Shown here piece after piece: positions 14,269 through 21,653 of a stretch of DNA of 41,487 nt; positions within the stretch are counted from its first letter, which is position 1, and every line of letters starts with the position of its first letter. Where the stretch lies: positions 1 through 41,487 of the forward strand of contig JBKQKS010000272.1 of NCBI GenBank assembly GCA_052147395.1, written 5' to 3'. This DNA is from Roseiarcus sp052147395 (GTDB taxonomy: Bacteria; Pseudomonadota; Alphaproteobacteria; Rhizobiales; Beijerinckiaceae). The translations under genes and the position numbers were made by a program. The notes under the pieces are model-generated. The model made no database searches and was not told the origin of the DNA. It was given only the letters and a program-made list of their open reading frames with translations.

Positions 14269-14545
14269 ATGACGATCAAGACCAAACTTCCGCCCTCACG
14301 CTCGTGGCGGCAGCCCTCACTGCAACTTCGCTAACGGCCGCCACGGCGGCGCAGCCCGCCAGGGTGGTCGTGCTGTCGACGTCGAGGCTGAGCCTGCCGA
14401 CGACGACGAGTTGTGGGAAGTCGGGTTGCGGCATTTCTGCCGCGCCCACACACATCCCCTCACCGACAATTGCCCAGACAGCAGTCGGCAATTTCCCGCT
14501 CTTGCAGCTTGCAAAGAACAACGGCGGCAAAAAAAGCAAGCTTGA
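14269..14545 (+). pseudogene. Frameshifted small exported protein C under the shared palindrome
   Basis: The ATG at 14269 has GGGAG 8 bases upstream and begins MTIKTKLP, then the frame stops at TAA near 14333. One frame over, the sequence continues as a good signal peptide (ALTLVAAALTATSLTAATAA). In the third frame a cysteine-containing domain follows (VDVEAEPADDDELWEVGLRH, FCRAHTHPLTDNCPDSSRQF, PALAACKEQRRQKKQA) and ends at TGA 14543. Two 1-base losses, near 14290 and in 14340-14370, would explain this. It is either a recent pseudogene or an assembly with two indels. If intact it would encode about 90 residues. The stretches 13899-14176 and 14546-14720 show no other gene. Confidence 0.45.
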
Positions 14546-14720
14546 TGAGGGCCGAAGGAGGATCGCCGCCCGCGTCCGCGCGAGCGGCGTGGGCGTTTGC
14601 GTAGACGGCGGCTGGCGCGGCGCGCAACATCGAATATGGAACCCGCGCGACTCGCCCTCGCGGGTATTTCGCGCCCGCGCCGCTCACGATCTCTCAAAAG
14701 TCCCCCAATTTCGGGCAAAA

Positions 14721-14893
14721 GGCGCCTCGTCGAAACTGTCGGCCCGGTGCGCCTCGTAGGCGAGCCCGGTCTCCTCGAGCATGATCGAGACTTTGACGCC
14801 GTTCGGCTTTGGCGTCGAATAGAGCTGCAGGCGGTCGGGATGCTGCGCCGGCCATCTCCGGGTGATCGGGAACGCGCTGAGATCGGCTATGAT
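14721..14893 (-). pseudogene. 5' remnant of a glutathione S-transferase gene
   Basis: On the minus strand directly after sufE, an open stretch reads ADLSAFPITRRWPAQHPDRL, QLYSTPKPNGVKVSIMLEET and GLAYEAHRADSFDEAP. This is the thioredoxin-fold N-terminus of YghU/YfcG-type glutathione S-transferases, with the LYS.P.PNGVK glutathione-site region. It then runs into unrelated sequence and stops near 14690. There is also no usable start codon: the expected ATG position reads ATC or ATA. Only about 57 of the usual 230 or more codons remain, so the product would have no function. Confidence 0.7.
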
Positions 14894-14907
14894 TCGGCTC
14901 CGCAGGT

Positions 14908-15327
14908 TCAGAGCGCCGCCTGGGCGTCGCGCTTGATGCGTTCGATCATCGAGCGCACGCCGTTCGAGCGCTGCGGGGTCAGATGCGCCTCGAGGCCTAG
15001 CTCGGCGAACACCGCGCGGGCGTCTTCGGCGTAGATGGCGGCGGGCGCGCGGTCGTTATAGAGCGCGAGCGCGATGGCGATGAGGCCGCGCACCAGATGC
15101 GAATCGCTGTCGCCGCGAAAATGTAGCGTCTTGGCGGCGGTTTCGCCGGCCCGTGTCTCGCTCTCGATCCACACCTGGCTCACGCAGCCGCGCACCTTGT
15201 TGGCCTCGTCGTGCGCCGACTCGGCGAGCGGCTCCAACCCGCGCCCCAGGTCGAGGATGTAGCGGTAGCGGTCCTCCCAGTCTTCCAGGAAGGCGAAGTC
15301 GTCGCGGATGGCGTCGATCGTAGTCAG
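14908..15327 (-). CDS. sufE: Cysteine desulfuration protein SufE, apparent CTG start
   Basis: A 139-residue SufE that takes persulfide sulfur from SufS for Fe-S cluster assembly. The whole family sequence is visible in one frame: TTIDAIRDDFAFLEDWEDRY, RYILDLGRGLEPLAESAHDE, then NKVRGCVSQVW with the sulfur-accepting Cys48, and a normal C-terminus. The expected first codon, just before TTIDAI, is CTG at 15325-15327, with GAGG 8 bases upstream. There is no ATG, GTG or TTG in frame between it and the upstream TAA, and the next one (TTG at 15237) would remove 30 conserved residues. So either CTG initiates or the start base is a sequence error. sufS and sufBCD are not in the window. Confidence 0.9.
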   Translation of the reverse strand: MTTIDAIRDDFAFLEDWEDRYRYILDLGRGLEPLAESAHDEANKVRGCVSQVWIESETRAGETAAKTLHFRGDSDSHLVRGLIAIALALYNDRAPAAIYAEDARAVFAELGLEAHLTPQRSNGVRSMIERIKRDAQAAL

Positions 15328-15386
15328 GGCGTGGCCTCGTCGGCAATTGTCCGACGGGAATTATAGCGTTCGCGGGCGCGAAATAG

Positions 15387-15689
15387 CTAGCTCGGCTTTG
15401 CCGCCCGATGCGCCATCCAGCGCAGCCGGCGGTCGGCGGCGGTGAGCGTATCGGCCGAAGGCTTCGCGGTCGGCGCGGCGTCCTTGCTCGCGTCGAGCGC
15501 CGCGCAGCCGGTCGACGTCACGTCATGATAGGCGGAGAGGTCGACGCCGAGTTTGTCGGCGACCGCCGCGCCGGCGACTTCGCAGAGCGCCGAATCGGGG
15601 AGGGGGGGCGAAAGCTCCGGTGTTCCGCCCAGCGGCATCGCGGCATAGACCAGCCCCAGCCAGAATGTCGTCTTCACGAGGTAGCCCAC
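15387..15689 (-). CDS. DUF5330-like small membrane-anchored protein
   Basis: A 100-residue protein starting GTG at 15689. Its N-terminus GYLVKTTFWLGLVYAAMPLG is a single hydrophobic anchor preceded by a short basic start. The remainder is Ala/Asp-rich, with Cys36 and Cys61 around SALCEVAGAAVADKLGVDLS and TSTGCAAL that could form a disulfide, and it ends in TLTAADRRLRWMAHRAAKPS. This pattern matches the Rhizobiales DUF5330 proteins as I remember them; the function is unknown. It lies 59 bp upstream of sufE on the same strand. The 223 bp between it and the divergent kinase gene hold both promoters, with no recognisable motif. Confidence 0.7.
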   Translation of the reverse strand: MGYLVKTTFWLGLVYAAMPLGGTPELSPPLPDSALCEVAGAAVADKLGVDLSAYHDVTSTGCAALDASKDAAPTAKPSADTLTAADRRLRWMAHRAAKPS

Positions 15690-15912
15690 GACGCGGACCC
15701 GCTTCAGATCTCTTAACGCTCGCCAGGCTAGCGCGGGCGGCTGAAGTTCACCTCGAAATTTTGCGGCACATCGCGCGCTTCGCCTTTACGTTGTCGCAAC
15801 CTTGGTACGGCCTGAAAACATTCGTCAACCATAAGCGCAATGCCGACGCCCACGGGCGCTGGCGATTTGCCGCGGGCCGACCGTCTTAGCCTGGAGTTAA
15901 GCCCGGGCTGAA

Positions 15913-17250
15913 ATGGTCTCGTCCGAGCTTCGAAGCGTCGAAGCGCCGAATGTTCGGAGTTTGGAGCAAGTGTCCAGCGTCCGCGGGATCTCGAGCCGCT
16001 TGGCGCAGTGGGTGAGCGATTGGCGCGCCCGCCGCGGCGGGTTCTGGCCGTCGTCCGAGTGCGGCGCGGCTCAGTTGCGGCTCGACGTCCATGGCGTCGC
16101 GCTCGCGGCGTCGCCGGGTTGCTGCGCGCTGCTCGGGATCGACGAACGCTCGCTCGTCGGCGCGCCCTTTGTCTCTCGCACACACGTCGCCGACCGCCCC
16201 GAATTCCTGTGCGCGCTCGATCGAGCCAGGCGCGGCTGCGGCCCGGTCGAAGCGACAATCCGATTGCGCGTCGAAGCCGAGCACGGCGCGCCGGAAGATT
16301 CCGAGGCGCCGCGCTTCGTCTGGGTGGAGGCGCGCATTCAGCGCGCCGGCGCCGCCGTCTTCGCGACGCTGCGCGACGTCAGCGAAACGCGGCGGCTGGC
16401 CGAGCGCCTCGAGGCCGCACAACGCGAAGCCGCGGCGGCGATGCTGCTCAAAGATCGGGTGCTCGCCAACGTGAGCCACGAATTGCGCACGCCGCTCAAT
16501 GCGATTCTGGGATTTTCCGAGCTGCTCGGCAATCCCACATTGGCGCCGATCTCGGCGGAGCGGCAAGTCGAATACGCGCGCATCATCCATTCCTCGGCCG
16601 AACATCTGCTCTCCGTCGTCAACGTGTTGCTCGACATGTCGAAACTGGAGGCGGGGCAGTTCGAGATCGAGCCCGAGGCCTTCGCGTTGCCGCCGCTCAT
16701 CGAGAGTTGCCGCTCGATGCTGACCCTGAAAGCCGCCGAGGCGGGAGTGGAGATCGAGACCGCCGTCGCCGAAGGCGATCCCGAGATCGTCGCCGACAAG
16801 CGCGCCTGCCGTCAAATCCTCATCAACCTCGTTTCCAATGCGGTGAAATTCTCCGCACGCGGCGGACGCGTCGTCATCGAGACCCGGGGGCTCCCCGAAG
16901 CGATCGAAATCTCGGTCTCCGACGAGGGCATCGGCATCGCCAAGGAGCATCTGTCGCGGGTCGGCGATCCGTTCTTTCAGGCGCGCGGCGGCTACGACCG
17001 CTCGACCGAAGGCGCAGGGCTCGGCCTGTCGCTGGTGCGCGGGCTCGTCGGCCTCCATGGCGGCTCTGTGAAGATCGAGAGCGCGCTCGATGTCGGCACG
17101 CGGGTCACCGTGCGGCTGCCGCTCGATTGCCGCGCGGCGCCGCGCGCCGCGCCCGCCGCGACGCGGTTCGAGACCGTCGCGCGCCTTCACCCTGCGCCCT
17201 GCGCCCTCGGCGCGACGCGCCGAAATAACGAGGAGAAACGCTTTGCCTGA
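15913..17250 (+). CDS. Soluble PAS-type sensor histidine kinase
   Basis: A 445-residue kinase without membrane segments. A PAS-like region covers about residues 50-158 (RLDVHGVALAASPGCCALLG, ending FATLRDVSETRRL), a coiled linker follows, and the H-box is NVSHELRTPLNAILGFSELL with His189. N-box NLVSNAVKFSARGG, G1 DEGIGI, F-box DPFFQ and G2 GAGLGLSLVRGL are intact, so autokinase activity is expected. The HisKA type resembles the PleC/DivJ family of alphaproteobacteria. A Pro/Ala tail of about 40 residues follows the ATPase domain. It overlaps the next gene by 8 bp. No response regulator is adjacent, so the partner is elsewhere. Confidence 0.92.
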   Translation: MVSSELRSVEAPNVRSLEQVSSVRGISSRLAQWVSDWRARRGGFWPSSECGAAQLRLDVHGVALAASPGCCALLGIDERSLVGAPFVSRTHVADRPEFLCALDRARRGCGPVEATIRLRVEAEHGAPEDSEAPRFVWVEARIQRAGAAVFATLRDVSETRRLAERLEAAQREAAAAMLLKDRVLANVSHELRTPLNAILGFSELLGNPTLAPISAERQVEYARIIHSSAEHLLSVVNVLLDMSKLEAGQFEIEPEAFALPPLIESCRSMLTLKAAEAGVEIETAVAEGDPEIVADKRACRQILINLVSNAVKFSARGGRVVIETRGLPEAIEISVSDEGIGIAKEHLSRVGDPFFQARGGYDRSTEGAGLGLSLVRGLVGLHGGSVKIESALDVGTRVTVRLPLDCRAAPRAAPAATRFETVARLHPAPCALGATRRNNEEKRFA

Positions 17251-17839
17251 AGCTCTGGCGAGGGCGCCGCGCGGCCCGTTCCTCTCGGCGCCCGTCCGTG
17301 AAGTTCCGCTGCGTCGTGTCGAGAAACGCAGTCCGCCGCTGTTGCGCCGGCTGTTGCCGCACAGCGTCTCCGGATATGCCGCCGCTGCGCTCGCCGCTTC
17401 GCTGATCGGCATCGTGGTCAATGCCGTTGTGCTGCAACGCGATCGCCACCCCGCCCCGTTTTTTCATGGCTTCGCCTCGCCGCCTGTCGCCGCCCCGGCG
17501 CCCGCGCCGCCGCCGCGGGCGGCGGAAGCGCCAAAGCCGGTCGCCGCCGAACCGGCGCCCGCGGCGCCTCCGCCGGCGCGCCCGGCGCCGACCGTCGCCC
17601 CGGCCGCCCGCGATCCGCTCGGCGATTTCATCCGCGCCAACACCCTCCAGGAAAGCGCCCGTCAGGTCGCCGCCGCTCAGGCCGCGCTGGCTCGCCTCGG
17701 CTACGAAATCAAGGCGGACGGCGTGATGCGCGCCGACACCGAAATGGCTCTGCACGATTTCGAGAAGAGCCACGGTTTGCCGCTGACGAGCGAGCTGACG
17801 CCGCATCTCATCGCTAAGCTCGCCGCCGCGGCGCGCTGA
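17243..17839 (+). CDS. Membrane-anchored peptidoglycan-binding protein
   Basis: A 198-residue protein with start TTG at 17243 after GAGGAG. A basic cytoplasmic N-terminus (about 45 residues) leads to a membrane helix (YAAAALAASLIGIVVNAVVL), then a long Pro/Ala linker suited to crossing the periplasm, and a C-terminal PG_binding_1 domain (VAAAQAALARLGYEIKADGV, then DTEMALHDFEKSHGLPLTSE). It overlaps the kinase gene by 8 bp and is followed 5 bp later by the DUF1491 gene. I recall this trio as conserved in Hyphomicrobiales; the context suggests cell-wall sensing linked to the kinase, which is an inference. Confidence 0.82.
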   Translation: MPEALARAPRGPFLSAPVREVPLRRVEKRSPPLLRRLLPHSVSGYAAAALAASLIGIVVNAVVLQRDRHPAPFFHGFASPPVAAPAPAPPPRAAEAPKPVAAEPAPAAPPPARPAPTVAPAARDPLGDFIRANTLQESARQVAAAQAALARLGYEIKADGVMRADTEMALHDFEKSHGLPLTSELTPHLIAKLAAAAR

Positions 17840-17844
17840 TCGCG

Positions 17845-18168
17845 TTGCAGCTGCGCGCCGATATCTGGGTCGCGGCCTACCTGCGCCGCGCCGGCGTCGA
17901 AGGCGCCTTTGCGACGCTGCGGAGGCGGGGCGCAGCCGAGGCCGGCGCGATTTTCGTCGTCGTCGACCGGCTCGACGGCCGCGCCGCGCTTTACGAGCCT
18001 GCGCCCTCGGTCGATGGCGAGCGCCGTTTTCTGCGCGCCCATGCCGACGAATGGATTTCGCCGGCGGACGTCGAGGCCAGGCTGCAGCGCCAGCTCCGCT
18101 TCGACCCCGACATGTGGATCGTCGACCTCGAGAGCCGCGATGGAACGCACTGGCTGGACCTCGCGTGA
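17845..18168 (+). CDS. DUF1491 family protein
   Basis: A 107-residue soluble protein starting TTG at 17845, with no signal or helix. Features: MQLRADIWVAAYLRRAGVEG, GAIFVVVDRLDGRAALYEPA, then FDPDMWIVDLESRDGTHWLD near the end. These match the alphaproteobacterial DUF1491 family (compact alpha/beta, role unknown). It is 5 bp after the peptidoglycan-binding gene and probably in the same transcript as the kinase. Confidence 0.85.
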   Translation: MQLRADIWVAAYLRRAGVEGAFATLRRRGAAEAGAIFVVVDRLDGRAALYEPAPSVDGERRFLRAHADEWISPADVEARLQRQLRFDPDMWIVDLESRDGTHWLDLA

Positions 18169-18230
18169 TCGCCGGCCCCCTTGCCCTGAGCCGACGCCGG
18201 CGCCATTGAGGACAGGGAGGGAGGCTTCGC

Positions 18231-19409
18231 ATGCCGCATATGGTTGCCGCATTTTCGCGCATCGGCGAAGAGAACGCGTTCGCGGTGCTCGCGAGGGCGG
18301 CCGAGCTGCAGCGCCTGGGACGCGACATCATCAACCTCGGCATCGGCCAACCCGATTTCAAAACTCCGCCGCATATCGTCGAGGCCGCGGTCAAGGCGCT
18401 GCGTGACGGCGAACACGGCTATACTCCGGCGACCGGCATCCCCCCCTTACGCGAGGCGGTCGCCGCCGACCTTCATCGCCGCTTCGGCGTCGAGGTGTCC
18501 CCCGATCTCGTGCTCATCGTGCCCGGCGGCAAGGTGACGATGCACATGGCGATCCTGATGTGCGGCGAGCCGGGCGCCGACATCCTCTATCCCGATCCCG
18601 GCTTCCCGATCTATCGCTCGATGATCGAGTTCACGGGCGCGCGTCCCGTGCCGATTCCCATGCGCGAAGAAAACGGCTTTGCGTTTTCGGCCGAAGAGAC
18701 GCTGAGACTGATGACGCCTCGGACCCGGCTCATCATCCTCAATTCGCCCGCCAATCCGACTGGCGGGGTGACGCCGAAAGCGGAAATCGACGAGCTCGTC
18801 GCCGGCCTCGCGGCCTTTCCCGACGCCGCGATCCTGTCCGACGAGATCTACGGGCAGATGACCTACGACGGGCTCGCGCACCAGACGCTGCTCGCCTATC
18901 CGGAAATCCGCGACCGGCTCATTTTTCTCGACGGCTGGTCGAAGACCTATGCGATGACCGGCTGGCGGCTTGGGTTTTCGGTCTGGCCGCAGCCGATGTA
19001 CGACGCGGCGCGCAAGCTCGCGGTCAATTCCTATTCCTGCGTCAATGCGCCGACGCAATATGCCGGCCTCGCCGCGCTCACCGGCCCGCAGGACGCGGTG
19101 CAGGCGATGGTCGCCGAATTCGACCGCCGACGCAAAGTCGTGGTCGAGGGGCTGAACGCGCTGCCCAACGTCGGCGCCGCGACGCCGAAGGGGGCGTTCT
19201 ACGCCTTTCCCAACATCTCCAAGACGGGCTGGAAGGCGAAGCCGCTCGCCAACGCGCTGCTGGAGCGCGCGGGCGTGGCGACCATCGGCGGCCCCGATTT
19301 CGGCGTCTACGGCGAGGGCTACATCCGCCTGTCGTACGCCAACTCTACTGAGAACATCTCGAGCGCATTGCAGAGAACGGCTGATTTCCTGGCGAGCGAA
19401 CGGCCGTGA
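18231..19409 (+). CDS. Class I/II pyridoxal-phosphate aminotransferase
   Basis: A 392-residue fold-type I aminotransferase (aspartate/tyrosine aminotransferase-like, AspC/AatA group). INLGIGQPDF (34-43), YTPATGIPPLREAVA, NSPANPTGG with Asn175, DEIYG with Asp204 and Tyr207, and the Schiff-base Lys238 in DGWSKTYAMTGWRLGF are all present; the C-terminal substrate arginine is in YIRLSYANS. GGGAGG lies 8-9 bases before the ATG. The substrate cannot be fixed from sequence; the glycine-rich GGKVTMHMAI and ERAGVATIGGPDFG segments set it apart from plain AspC. The gene begins 62 bp after the DUF1491 gene. Confidence 0.92.
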   Translation: MPHMVAAFSRIGEENAFAVLARAAELQRLGRDIINLGIGQPDFKTPPHIVEAAVKALRDGEHGYTPATGIPPLREAVAADLHRRFGVEVSPDLVLIVPGGKVTMHMAILMCGEPGADILYPDPGFPIYRSMIEFTGARPVPIPMREENGFAFSAEETLRLMTPRTRLIILNSPANPTGGVTPKAEIDELVAGLAAFPDAAILSDEIYGQMTYDGLAHQTLLAYPEIRDRLIFLDGWSKTYAMTGWRLGFSVWPQPMYDAARKLAVNSYSCVNAPTQYAGLAALTGPQDAVQAMVAEFDRRRKVVVEGLNALPNVGAATPKGAFYAFPNISKTGWKAKPLANALLERAGVATIGGPDFGVYGEGYIRLSYANSTENISSALQRTADFLASERP

Positions 19410-19447
19410 CGCGCGCAGGAGCCGCCGCAATCCAGGGGATTTCGTGC

Positions 19448-19867
19448 ATGCAGATCTTGGTTCGCCTCGCCGCCGCCGCGGCCTTCGCGCTCATCGCCGT
19501 CCCTGCTGCGGCGGCCGAGGACATGCGCCCCTCGGCGATCGCCTGCGATGCGCGCAAAATCGGCGCGCGCGAACTCGCCGAATGCCTGCACGCCGCGGAG
19601 CTGAAGTCCGAGCGCGAGCTGACGGCCGAGGTCGAGGCGGCGGCGAAGTCGATCGACGGCCGCTCCGGCCTGATCTCCGGGCAGAAGGCGCGCTGGAAGC
19701 GCTCGCTCAACGACGCCGAGGCGCAATGGCTTTCCTGGCGCGACGACGAATGCCAGGACGTCGCGCCGTTCGAGGCGCTCGGCGGCCGCAACGGCGACCC
19801 CCGCCTCCAGTGCCTCATCGACCAGAACGCCCGGCGGATGGCCGATTTGAAGTCGCGTTATCCGTGA
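19448..19867 (+). CDS. LprI-like (DUF1311) exported protein
   Basis: A 139-residue secreted protein. The signal peptide MQILVRLAAAAAFALIAVPA is followed by an AAA cleavage site near residue 23. The mature part has the LprI/DUF1311 pattern: four cysteines (IACDA, ECLHAAE, DDECQDV, LQCLIDQNA), the central WLSWRDDEC motif and a helical GLISGQKARWKRSLNDAEAQ segment. LprI of Mycobacterium inhibits lysozyme; most relatives are untested. The start at 19448 was chosen for the signal peptide; a GTG at 19406 overlapping the aminotransferase stop would add a non-signal stretch. Confidence 0.83.
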   Translation: MQILVRLAAAAAFALIAVPAAAAEDMRPSAIACDARKIGARELAECLHAAELKSERELTAEVEAAAKSIDGRSGLISGQKARWKRSLNDAEAQWLSWRDDECQDVAPFEALGGRNGDPRLQCLIDQNARRMADLKSRYP

Positions 19868-20098
19868 GGGCGTCGCGATCCGTCAGCGCGGCGTCATCGC
19901 CGCAGGCTAGAGGTAATACCGAGACTCGATGGTCGGAACCGATCATCGCCTTTGTCGAAGCGCGAAGCGCGCCCGCGCCTTTGCGCGGAATCCTCGGGCG
20001 CGATGAGTCGCGCTCGGAAAGAAAGGGTATAAGTTGGCGCTGGATTTGCTGTACAATTCCGGCGGCGCGTCAGCGCTCGATCCGCCAGGAGACGCCGA

Positions 20099-21562
20099 AT
20101 GACAAAGAACAACTCGGGCGTCGGCCCCAAGCATCCCCACGCGCTCGTGCTAGTCGGCGGCACCGGCGATCTCGCGCAACGCAAGCTGTGGCCGGCGCTG
20201 TTCCATCTCGTCAGCACAGGATTCATTCCCTCCTGCCGGATGATCGGGGTCTCGCTCGACGCCATCAACGTCGATGAGTTTCGCACGCTGGTGCGCGGCG
20301 CGCTGGAGGCGCACTCGCCGCGCAGGACGTCCAACGCCGATTGGGCGCGGTTCGCCGAGCTGCTCGACTATGTGCCGCTCGCGGAGCGCGCCGAGGCGCT
20401 CACACGGGCCGTGAACGCGGCGGAAGCGGCGCTCGGCGATGGCGTCCGGCGGCTGCATTATCTCAGCGTGCCGCCGAATGCGGCGCTGTCGGCAGTCAAA
20501 CTGCTCGCCGAAGCCGGCCTCGTCGAACGCTCGCGGGTGGTGATGGAGAAGCCGTTCGGCGTCGACCTGTTCAGCGCCAAGGACCTCAACAAGCGGCTGC
20601 ACGAGGTTTTCACCGAGGACCAGATCTTCCGGATCGATCATTTCCTCGGCAAGGAGCCGGCGCTGAACATTCTCGCCTTCCGCTTCGCCAATGGGCTTTT
20701 CGAGCCGATCTGGAACCGCAATTTCATCGACCATGTGCAGATCGACGTGCCAGAGACGCTGGGCGTCGGCATGCGCACCGCGTTCTACGAGCAGACCGGC
20801 GCCTATCGCGACATGGTGGTGACCCACCTGTTTCAGATCCTCGCCTTCATGGCGATGGAGCCGCCGACGGCGCTCGAGCCGCAGCCGATCAGCGAAGAGA
20901 AGAACAAGGTGTTCCGTTCGATGCTGCCGGTGTACCCGCGCGATGCGGTGCGCGGACAATATCAGGGCTACCGCGAGGAGCCGGGCGTCGATCCCGAATC
21001 CGACACCGAGACCTTCATCGCGCTCAAATGCCATATCGACAATTGGCGCTGGGCCGGCGTGCCATTCTTTTTGCGTACGGGAAAGCGCTTGGCGGAGGGC
21101 CAGCGCATCATCTCGATCGCGTTCCGCGAGGCGCCCAAGAGCATGTTCCCGCCCAATTCCGGCGTCGGCGCCCAGGGTCCCGATCACCTCACCTTCGATC
21201 TCGCCGATGCGGCCAAGGTCTCGCTGTCGTTCTACGGCAAGCGCCCTGGCCCCGGCATGCGGCTCGACAAGCAGAGCATGCAATTCGCCATGCACGACAC
21301 CGGGCTCGAAGACGATGTGCTCGAGGCCTACGAGCGGCTGCTGCTCGACGCGATGCGCAATGATCACACCTTGTTCACCACCGCCGAGGGCATCGAGCGG
21401 CTGTGGGAGATTTCCGAGCCGCTGCTCGACGCGCCGCCGCCGGTCCGCCACTATAACGTCGATTCCTGGGGGCCGAACGCGGTGCATCAGTTGATCGCCC
21501 CCAGCGCCTGGCGGCTGCCGTTCGAGCGCACTTGGCGCAGTCCGAACCAGACGGGCGCGTGA
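20099..21562 (+). CDS. zwf: Glucose-6-phosphate 1-dehydrogenase
   Basis: A 487-residue NADP-linked enzyme feeding the Entner-Doudoroff and pentose-phosphate routes. The nucleotide motif is VGGTGDLAQRKLWPAL (19-34), with Thr22 where most have Ser. The substrate site RIDHFLGKE is at 178-186, followed by EPIWNRNFIDHVQI, the catalytic-base region YRDMVVTHLFQ and RTGKRL. Length is standard. AGGAGACG precedes the ATG. The partners pgl and edd, often adjacent, are absent; the next gene is the unrelated aidB-like gene 91 bp away. The 231 bp upstream hold no other gene. Confidence 0.97.
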   Translation: MTKNNSGVGPKHPHALVLVGGTGDLAQRKLWPALFHLVSTGFIPSCRMIGVSLDAINVDEFRTLVRGALEAHSPRRTSNADWARFAELLDYVPLAERAEALTRAVNAAEAALGDGVRRLHYLSVPPNAALSAVKLLAEAGLVERSRVVMEKPFGVDLFSAKDLNKRLHEVFTEDQIFRIDHFLGKEPALNILAFRFANGLFEPIWNRNFIDHVQIDVPETLGVGMRTAFYEQTGAYRDMVVTHLFQILAFMAMEPPTALEPQPISEEKNKVFRSMLPVYPRDAVRGQYQGYREEPGVDPESDTETFIALKCHIDNWRWAGVPFFLRTGKRLAEGQRIISIAFREAPKSMFPPNSGVGAQGPDHLTFDLADAAKVSLSFYGKRPGPGMRLDKQSMQFAMHDTGLEDDVLEAYERLLLDAMRNDHTLFTTAEGIERLWEISEPLLDAPPPVRHYNVDSWGPNAVHQLIAPSAWRLPFERTWRSPNQTGA

Positions 21563-21653
21563 GGGCTCGCGCGACAACCTGTCTCGGCGCCGGGCCCTCG
21601 AGCCAGGCGGCGCGCCGGCGCACGTTCCGCGGCCCGAGCAGGAGAATATATCG

